Assembly: GCA_002762705.1 (NCBI GenBank)
Contig: PCVE01000124.1
Location: 1 to 38,443, forward strand
Length of the DNA stretch: 38,443 bases
DNA from: Candidatus Woesearchaeota archaeon CG11_big_fil_rev_8_21_14_0_20_43_8
GTDB taxonomy: Archaea > Nanobdellota > Nanobdellia > Woesearchaeales > CG08-08-20-14
Reading direction: 5' to 3'
The translations under genes and the position numbers were made by a program. Below, in pieces: positions 33,649 to 38,443 of this stretch; the first letter of the stretch is position 1, and each line of letters opens with the position of its first letter. Below the pieces are notes generated by a model. It had not been told where the DNA came from, searched no databases, and was given only the letters and a program-made list of their open reading frames with translations.

Positions 33649-34206
33649 TCAGATCTTATATTCATTGAACCGGCCAGGAGCATTCGCGTCATAATATCCC
33701 AGAGCTGGAATCTGCTTATTGATCTTTTTCAATCTTTTCTTCGCAGCTTTTAGTGATTTCTTATCAAGCCCTTGTGGGATATAAAGCCTGCTTGGGAAAC
33801 TTCCGATATGCGGGATTATATTCTCCCAATCGATCCATAATGCATCGAATGGAAGGATACTCTTATCTGCAAATTCTTCAGGACTGTTTATATTTCGATA
33901 GATCTGTTTTATCATATTCTTGCTTTTGTCCCAGAACCCTTCTGTGGTCTCTGGCTTGCAGACTGGACATGGAATGAAACCATATAAAATCAATCTATCA
34001 AGCCCATTGTTGCCAGCAGCGAGCAACACTTCATCTATCTTTTTTGGACCACGATTACCAGCAGGACAGAAAGTATGGCCAAAAAGACCAGTCGACAGAC
34101 GTGCAGACCAGAGCTTATCTTCTGGATTTTCTTTTTTATACACTGCGATCTCTCGTAGATCCATCTTCTGAAAATTATCATTATTTATCATAAAATATTC
34201 ATTCAT
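33649..34206 (-). CDS. conserved-looking hypothetical protein with CPVC motif
   Basis: Not recognised. The 185-aa protein has a segment GHTFCPAGNRGPKKIDEVLLAA, and 20 residues on a CPVC pair that with the earlier Cys could bind metal. A Trp/Asp/Pro-rich part (FDALWIDWENIIPHIG) and a basic helix follow. The layout of Gly-His-Thr, CP and CPVC suggests an enzyme or zinc protein rather than a structural one. The frame opens with TTG at 34221, but a TATA box at 34241-34250 and GGGGCTGAT favour ATG 34206. The radical SAM/SPASM gene follows 40 bp downstream, so it may be its partner or substrate. Confidence 0.65.
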   Translation of the reverse strand: MNEYFMINNDNFQKMDLREIAVYKKENPEDKLWSARLSTGLFGHTFCPAGNRGPKKIDEVLLAAGNNGLDRLILYGFIPCPVCKPETTEGFWDKSKNMIKQIYRNINSPEEFADKSILPFDALWIDWENIIPHIGSFPSRLYIPQGLDKKSLKAAKKRLKKINKQIPALGYYDANAPGRFNEYKI

Positions 34207-34258
34207 CAGTATCAGCCCCAAAAAAAATCATGTTGATATCAATTATAAATGTTATGGA

Positions 34259-34537
34259 TCAGAGACGCAATAGTAAGAATACAACACCAAAAAGAAATAA
34301 TGTTAAAGCAAGCCACAGGAGCGCAGATCTGATTTTTGGATTATTCTGCAGATATCTTTGGCTGCAATAACCAAGCAATAGCAATCCAAGACAGAACATG
34401 ACCACCTGATGCCAATAATCACCTAACGGCGGAATGAAAGATGTGATAATCGCGACAGTCATCATCGCAAATGCAATTATAGTCACATTGGATCTGAGTT
34501 CTTTGAATAGCTGGTCATCTGTTTTCTTTTTCATCAT
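34259..34537 (-). CDS. small membrane protein
   Basis: A 92-aa protein, not recognised. A short Lys-rich cytoplasmic N-terminus is followed by three hydrophobic helices (about residues 18-36, 43-58 and 70-91) with few charged residues between. The ATG at 34537 lies about 25 bp from a TATA (AATTAAATA at 34556-34567), so the mRNA should be leaderless. No motif suggests a transport or enzyme role. Confidence 0.7.
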   Translation of the reverse strand: MMKKKTDDQLFKELRSNVTIIAFAMMTVAIITSFIPPLGDYWHQVVMFCLGLLLLGYCSQRYLQNNPKIRSALLWLALTLFLFGVVFLLLRL

Positions 34538-34707
34538 TATAGAAATAGGTCAATGAATATTTAATTGTTATTATGATAAGCTAATCATTTGATATACACA
34601 AAAAATCATATTCAAACCATAAAAAGAAGATAAAACTTGATGATAAAAGAATCAAATAAAAAAATAAGAGAATAAACAAAGCCTTCTTTAGCTTCTCCAG
34701 ATAATGA

Positions 34708-34947
34708 TCAACGCCTGTGCTTCTGGAAACAGTCTCTGCAGTACACTGGCTTGCCTTCTGTTGGCTTGAAAGGGACTTCGCATTCTTTATTGCATTCTGC
34801 GCAGATAGCTTTATGCATTTCCCTTGGGCCACTGTTGAAACCGCCGCCACGACCGCCACCGAAACCGCCACTATGGCCGCCATCACGACCGCCACTTCTA
34901 TTGTTGAAACCGCCACGGTTTCCACGCCTGTCATTATCTTCTCTCAT
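34708..34947 (-). CDS. RGG-rich CxxC-x17-CxxC zinc-binding protein
   Basis: A 79-aa protein. Residues 1-42 are Arg/Gly/Asn-rich with RGG- and GGR-type repeats, as in RNA-binding proteins. Residues 48-75 form the widespread CxxC-x17-CxxC domain (ICAECNKECEVPFKP, then YCRDCFQKH), a zinc ribbon with a likely nucleic-acid role. The ATG at 34947 follows GAGGAG. Its leader of about 90 bases contains two hairpins and a U-run, suggesting control at the RNA level. The RGG coding part is GC-rich on this strand and produces long spurious frames elsewhere. Confidence 0.85.
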   Translation of the reverse strand: MREDNDRRGNRGGFNNRSGGRDGGHSGGFGGGRGGGFNSGPREMHKAICAECNKECEVPFKPTEGKPVYCRDCFQKHRR

Positions 34948-34987
34948 TTTCGCTCCTCGTTAATTTCTATTAACAATGTGCCAATCT

Positions 34988-35036
34988 AAAAAACACATGC
35001 AACCGAATCGTTGCGTGGTCCAAAAGACCGTCACGC
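34988..35036 (-). promoter_or_regulatory. structured 5' leader (two hairpins and U6)
   Basis: On the minus strand transcription should start near 35039 (TATA TTTTAA at 35060-35070). The leader then folds GCGTG/CACGC with an inner GTC/GAC (35013-35036), followed by GCAAC/GTTGC (34999-35014), and a T6 run at 34988-34993. The two stems share bases, so they may compete. This resembles an attenuator or an RNA thermosensor ahead of the RGG protein. Confidence 0.45.
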
Positions 35037-35141
35037 CATTAAGTATTAATCGTTACTACTTAAAACTTTTGCTGCGCCGACTGTGATACAGCCACTTTGA
35101 ACGCTCTTTATCCCGTCTGGCACAACATGAACTGGTTTTTA

Positions 35142-35233
35142 TGCGCCGGCCGGGATTCGAACCCGAATCAAAGGCTCACTTCACCATGCATAGGTTTGGA
35201 AGGCCTCTATCCTAGCCATTAGACTACCGGCGC
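35142..35233 (-). tRNA. tRNA-Gly (anticodon UCC) with intron
   Basis: The cloverleaf is complete: acceptor GCGCCGG with CCGGCGC, D arm around AATGGCTA, anticodon stem GAGGC/GCCTT with loop CTTCCAA after splicing (anticodon TCC), T loop TTCGAAT and discriminator A. The mature tRNA is 72 nt and the 20-nt intron is at the canonical 37/38 position. CCA is not encoded. TTTAAATA at 35259-35266 is the promoter. Confidence 0.95.
35177..35196 (-). other. 20-nt tRNA-Gly intron (bulge-helix-bulge)
   Basis: On the minus strand CTTC pairs with GAAG, flanked by 3-base bulges CAA and TGA, and the intron core folds ACC/GGT. Cutting after the second base of each bulge gives a perfect anticodon loop, as expected for the archaeal splicing endonuclease. 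Confidence 0.88.
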
Positions 35234-35258
35234 GTTCATCTGAGGATAATTCTGTCCC

Positions 35259-35266
35259 TTTAAATA
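35259..35266 (-). promoter_or_regulatory. TATA box of tRNA-Gly
   Basis: TATTTAAA on the minus strand lies about 30 bp upstream of the tRNA 5' end. Confidence 0.55.
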
Positions 35267-35295
35267 GATTGCGATTGAGCATACTAGAAAACCCA

Positions 35296-35697
35296 TCAAA
35301 TCCCGGCTATGACGTCCATCTCTACCCTGGCATCCATAGGCAACCGGGCGACCTGGACCGTCGATCTTGCGGGTCTTTCTGTGAAATAATCACCAAATAT
35401 CTCATTGACCCTTGGAAAATCAGCCATATCGACAAGATATACAGTCACTTTGATGACTTTTTCCAATGAAGTGCCGGCGGCTTCGAGCACTGCCTTGAGA
35501 TTCTCAAGCACCTGTACGGTCTGAGTCTCGATATCATCTCCGACAAGCTTTCCTGTCTTTGGATCAAGGGATATCTGGCCGGACGTGAACACAAAAGCAC
35601 CAGTCTTCTTCGCTTGAGAATAAGGGCCGATCGCCTGCGGTGCATCTAATGTATCGATTGTTTCCAGATCAATCACCTTTGATATAGTTCTTGACAT
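35296..35697 (-). CDS. ridA: RidA family enamine/imine deaminase
   Basis: Small trimeric hydrolase that clears reactive enamine/imine intermediates from PLP enzymes. The 133-aa protein shows the family motifs AIGPYSQA, FTSGQISLDPKTG, ENLKAVLEAAG, KVTVYLVDM, and near the end ARSTVQVARLP with the catalytic Arg, then VEMDVIA. Its first 10 codons overlap the 3' end of the DHH gene (35669-35697); AAGGTGAT lies inside this overlap. The start at 35697 (ATG) is therefore not certain, and a non-ATG start slightly downstream is possible. It is probably co-transcribed with the DHH gene. Confidence 0.9.
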   Translation of the reverse strand: MSRTISKVIDLETIDTLDAPQAIGPYSQAKKTGAFVFTSGQISLDPKTGKLVGDDIETQTVQVLENLKAVLEAAGTSLEKVIKVTVYLVDMADFPRVNEIFGDYFTERPARSTVQVARLPMDARVEMDVIAGI

Positions 35698-37234
35698 ATC
35701 CAATCACTTCATCCCTTGCAGCTGCGATGAAACTCATCGTTCCGGCAAGCGCATGGCCGCCGCCGCCACACATCGCATGCGGAAGATCTTTCTTCACAGA
35801 CCTTATTATATCATTCACATCAAAGCCTTTGCTTCCGATCTTGAAATCTACGCTCCCTCGGAATGTCATCATTGTGTCAGCGACACCCAATACGACAATC
35901 TCTTTGCCTTTGAATCTCTTTTCCAAGAGATCGAATGATAATCTAGCCATCTTCGAAGAGCTGAAATAGTCACCACGCATGGTCGTGTCTGACACATTGA
36001 TCGTCCCAATGACAGAATTATCTGATTCATCTATAGAAAGATATTTCTCAGCGACAGGTATATTCATGTCCCATGTCTCTTCTACTCTTTCAAGCATCAC
36101 ATTGACAAATTCCTTCTGACGCTTCTTATCTGTGCAAAGGATCATATCGATGAATTCGCGCGCTTCAAAGAAACTGACATAATATGCATCATAATCAAAA
36201 CAGCGAACAAGTTTCACCAAAAAATCAAGGTCATAACCATCCTTCACTGCAATGGCGATATATTCGTCTTTCAATGATTTATCAGCATGATCCGCGATTC
36301 CAGCCAAAGCGCCTAGATGGTCGATGAAATCTACTTCCGGATTCAGCATCTTTCCTAGCTCAAGACCTAACATGCCAGCACAGGGAGTCGATCCATACCC
36401 GATCAATTGCGGGTTTATGTGCGCATCAAGAAAGTAATCGACTTTAGCCCCACCATCGACAATCGGACCAGGATTATGATGATCGACCACGACAACTTTG
36501 GCTCCGAACAGCTTGGCCTTCTTGATCGAAAGGAGATTCTCTTCTGAACTACCAAGATCCATCAATATAATCAATGGTGCGGGTCTTGAGAATCTTCCAG
36601 AATCAGTCAGAAAAAAAGCCACATCTTTTGTTGCATCGGAATAATCATAGAACGGTGTCCGCGACGGAGATCTTTTGAAATACTGCCATGCAGCCTTGTC
36701 AGATCCACGCCTGTTCGCGATGAGGGGCAATATGGCACGTTCGATTGAGAGCGCTGCACAGTAGCCATCGCAATCTGCATGATGCCTGATCAGGATAGGC
36801 CTCCCATCTATGATCGCTTTGTTTATTGTCTTTGCGACAGACACAAATCTTGAGCGCAAGCCTTCATATATCTCTGATTTGACCAAAAAAGAATCCCCTT
36901 GAGGCTGAGATTGCTGGTCTTGGTTCTTTTCTATCAGCTTCGATGCTGCTGATTTGTTCTTATCATCAAGCTTTGAATACGAATCCAAGATACATTCCAA
37001 ATCTCCATCTCTTACAGTCACCCTTATCTCTGCAGATATCAGATCACCTTCGAGGATCTCAGGATAAGCCCTTTTGCCGCGTTCTTTTGAGAATTTCACT
37101 GATTTTATTCCGGCAGTGCCATCATTCAATGTGAAGATAGTGGGGCCAGTGGATTGAAAGATAGAATCCACTTTACATAATATCTCAAAACGTTTTCCAA
37201 CATCCTCTCGTTTCAAATCTGCGAGCTTTTTCAT
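35669..37234 (-). CDS. DHH-family RecJ-like phosphoesterase with OB domain
   Basis: A 521-aa archaeal RecJ-like protein (COG1107/GAN-like). Residues about 1-90 form an OB-fold-like domain (LADLKREDVGKRFEI, FTLNDGTAGIKSV). The DHH domain has IRHHADCDGYCAAL and VDHHNPGP in place of DHH motifs, with other acidic residues in LMDLGSS and HLGALAGIADHAD. The C-terminal DHHA1 domain ends with CGGGGHALAGTMS. Such proteins are single-strand-specific exonucleases or GINS partners in replication and repair. The frame extends to 37297, but a TATA at 37256-37267 predicts a leaderless start at 37234. RidA overlaps its end. Confidence 0.88.
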   Translation of the reverse strand: MKKLADLKREDVGKRFEILCKVDSIFQSTGPTIFTLNDGTAGIKSVKFSKERGKRAYPEILEGDLISAEIRVTVRDGDLECILDSYSKLDDKNKSAASKLIEKNQDQQSQPQGDSFLVKSEIYEGLRSRFVSVAKTINKAIIDGRPILIRHHADCDGYCAALSIERAILPLIANRRGSDKAAWQYFKRSPSRTPFYDYSDATKDVAFFLTDSGRFSRPAPLIILMDLGSSEENLLSIKKAKLFGAKVVVVDHHNPGPIVDGGAKVDYFLDAHINPQLIGYGSTPCAGMLGLELGKMLNPEVDFIDHLGALAGIADHADKSLKDEYIAIAVKDGYDLDFLVKLVRCFDYDAYYVSFFEAREFIDMILCTDKKRQKEFVNVMLERVEETWDMNIPVAEKYLSIDESDNSVIGTINVSDTTMRGDYFSSSKMARLSFDLLEKRFKGKEIVVLGVADTMMTFRGSVDFKIGSKGFDVNDIIRSVKKDLPHAMCGGGGHALAGTMSFIAAARDEVIGYVKNYIKGD

Positions 37235-37255
37235 AGTATGATATGATTGGATGTG

Positions 37256-37267
37256 ATTATTTAAATC
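37256..37267 (-). promoter_or_regulatory. TATA box of the DHH gene
   Basis: GATTTAAATAAT on the minus strand lies about 27 bp before the ATG at 37234, giving a leaderless mRNA. Confidence 0.55.
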
Positions 37268-37277
37268 TATTGAACAA

Positions 37278-38443
37278 TCAATGAAAAAGAAATTCATTCA
37301 CAAAAGAAAAAAATCGTTTGATTAATGGGACATACAGCACCACTTTATCCTGGCACATGCGATCCACACATGCACTGCTCAGGCATTCAAAACCATCTTG
37401 GCATGATTCACCATTGTTTTTTTGATTGATGATATCTTTGATATTGCTGCAATATGATTTCACACCGATCTGATCTATCCTCTGACCGATAGAATAACAA
37501 TGCCCATCTATGTCTTCGCATCCGCTGCATTTTGTCTCAACAACCTGTTCTGGTTGCGCTGCCGGTTGTTCGATAGACACAGACGTTGTCTCCTTTATTT
37601 CTTGCTTGACTGGTTCTGTCGTCTTTGTCTCAGGAACTTTTACAATGGGATCACTTTTATCGACTACCGGGGCTTTGGTCTCTTCTTCAATGATCGTCGG
37701 GGATGACCTGCACCCAGAAGAAGAAGAGTCACAGCCATATTCACATTTCTCATATATCCATTTATTATTCACGCATTTTGTGGTATAATCACCATAACAT
37801 AAAGTTTTATCTGAACTGCACATCACAGCAGTCTCTACTTCTTCGCATGCCCCATTCTTGCATTCTCCGTTGCATTGAAATATCTTGTATATCGCTTTTC
37901 CATTCTCACAGATTGCTTCTGAGACTTTATTATGACTTTCACATACATCTTTTAGGGTACGTCCATCCTCATCCACAACAGTGGTCTGTATAGACAGGTT
38001 CTTTGAATCGGGATCCACACAAGTCGGCTCTTCGGCTATGATGCATCTTCCATCGATACATTTGTAATCACATCGCTTGTATTTCTCAGAGCCGATATTT
38101 TTTCTGCATACTCTCTCAAGCAACATCTCTCTTGGCTGGCATTCATCATAGAACTGTTTTCCCCATTCGTCTATTATATATGATTTTGTGAAGAAATCCT
38201 CACCATCCATATCGACGCAAGCGATCGGTTCGACAACTGGGGCATCTACACATTTCCCTTCTATGCATTTATAATCGCAATAGAATCTTTTCTCAGATAC
38301 ATACGCGCCTTCGCATCCCATTTCTACAAGCGTATGGTAATCAGCGCAATAATCATTATGCGTCGTGCCATTGACATCAGTGACATAAGAAGCAAGACCA
38401 TAATTGGATCCATCATTATCTGTGCATGTCGCACTTACAGAAA
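37278..38443 (-). CDS. repeat-built Cys-rich surface protein (5' end missing)
   Basis: The frame stays open from the stop at 37278 to the window edge, so the gene continues beyond it. It encodes at least 388 residues. Three tandem modules of about 60 residues are seen, each running C-x-D-x-D(G/S), V/I-x-D-x-x-G, a Cys, then E-x-x-C and a C-x3-C-x4-C end (as in YCDYKCIEGKC). A fourth, degenerate module follows. A Pro/Thr/Glu-rich linker (about 37550-37700) leads to a final Cys-rich domain and a hydrophobic, Phe-rich tail. This is an exported disulfide-rich protein related in style to the surface cluster at 2-10 kb. Binding or wall function is a guess. Confidence 0.75.
   Translation of the reverse strand, partial: SVSATCTDNDGSNYGLASYVTDVNGTTHNDYCADYHTLVEMGCEGAYVSEKRFYCDYKCIEGKCVDAPVVEPIACVDMDGEDFFTKSYIIDEWGKQFYDECQPREMLLERVCRKNIGSEKYKRCDYKCIDGRCIIAEEPTCVDPDSKNLSIQTTVVDEDGRTLKDVCESHNKVSEAICENGKAIYKIFQCNGECKNGACEEVETAVMCSSDKTLCYGDYTTKCVNNKWIYEKCEYGCDSSSSGCRSSPTIIEEETKAPVVDKSDPIVKVPETKTTEPVKQEIKETTSVSIEQPAAQPEQVVETKCSGCEDIDGHCYSIGQRIDQIGVKSYCSNIKDIINQKNNGESCQDGFECLSSACVDRMCQDKVVLYVPLIKRFFSFVNEFLFH

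Noticed and set aside
34581..34934. 117-aa minus-strand open frame rich in Val/Ala/Ser
   Set aside because: It overlaps the RGG/zinc-ribbon gene in another frame. Its long open stretch comes from the repetitive GC-rich RGG codons, and it has no initiation signals.

Overview
The window is archaeal. It carries an archaeal SRP 7S RNA, a FEN-1 ending in a PCNA-binding peptide, an archaeal-type leucyl-tRNA synthetase, a Trm5-family protein, a RecJ-like DHH protein, a presenilin-like protease and a tRNA-Gly with a bulge-helix-bulge intron. Most first genes have a TATA box about 25 bp before an ATG and no Shine-Dalgarno, so they look leaderless; downstream genes carry GGTGA-type Shine-Dalgarno sites. 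Class III signal peptides, very large Cys-rich surface proteins, small zinc ribbons and a compact mixed-strand layout suggest a DPANN-like archaeon (Woesearchaeota or Pacearchaeota type). That placement is inference, as no rRNA or marker set is present.

Layout. 0.1-2.2 kb: adenosine/adenine deaminase and, convergent to it, a presenilin/SPP-type intramembrane aspartyl protease. 2.2-10.7 kb: a cell-surface cluster with a 1122-aa lipoprotein-like protein, a 590-aa secreted protein, a Cys-rich single-pass membrane protein and a 795-aa protein with a prepilin-like N-terminus. A small HTH regulator is divergent from the last. 11.2-11.95 kb: SRP RNA and two tiny genes (zinc ribbon, basic 38-aa ORF). 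11.95-15.6 kb: a Trm5-like protein split by an inserted TIM barrel, co-oriented with FEN-1 and divergent from a TatD hydrolase. 15.7-17.4 kb: a Lys-repeat chromatin-like protein, a COG2108-type radical SAM protein, a candidate structured RNA and a 48-aa AbrB/DUF2080-like protein with a 21-bp palindromic operator candidate. 17.5-21.35 kb: operon-like run glyA, deoC, PIG-L deacetylase, GT4 glycosyltransferase. 21.35-27.8 kb: smc, an FAD oxidoreductase, a PhoU-like DUF47 protein and RNase HII.

27.8-28.25 kb is a gene-free 450 bp with a G-quadruplex motif in the loop of an inverted repeat and four C-rich 14-bp repeats. 28.25-31.8 kb: leuS and an HD-domain hydrolase. 31.9-34.5 kb: a nucleoside deoxyribosyltransferase-like protein, a radical SAM/SPASM protein, an unrecognised CPVC protein and a small membrane protein. 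34.7-37.2 kb: an RGG/zinc-ribbon protein with a structured leader, tRNA-Gly(UCC), a RidA homologue and a DHH/RecJ-like nuclease. From 37.28 kb to the window edge: the 3' part of a repeat-built Cys-rich protein.

Themes: nucleoside salvage (deaminase, deoC, deoxyribosyltransferase-like and HD proteins), DNA maintenance (FEN-1, SMC, RNase HII, DHH, TatD) and a surface apparatus. The most unusual item is the Trm5-like protein interrupted by an endonuclease IV/xylose isomerase-like barrel. No CRISPR array, IS element or integrase was seen.
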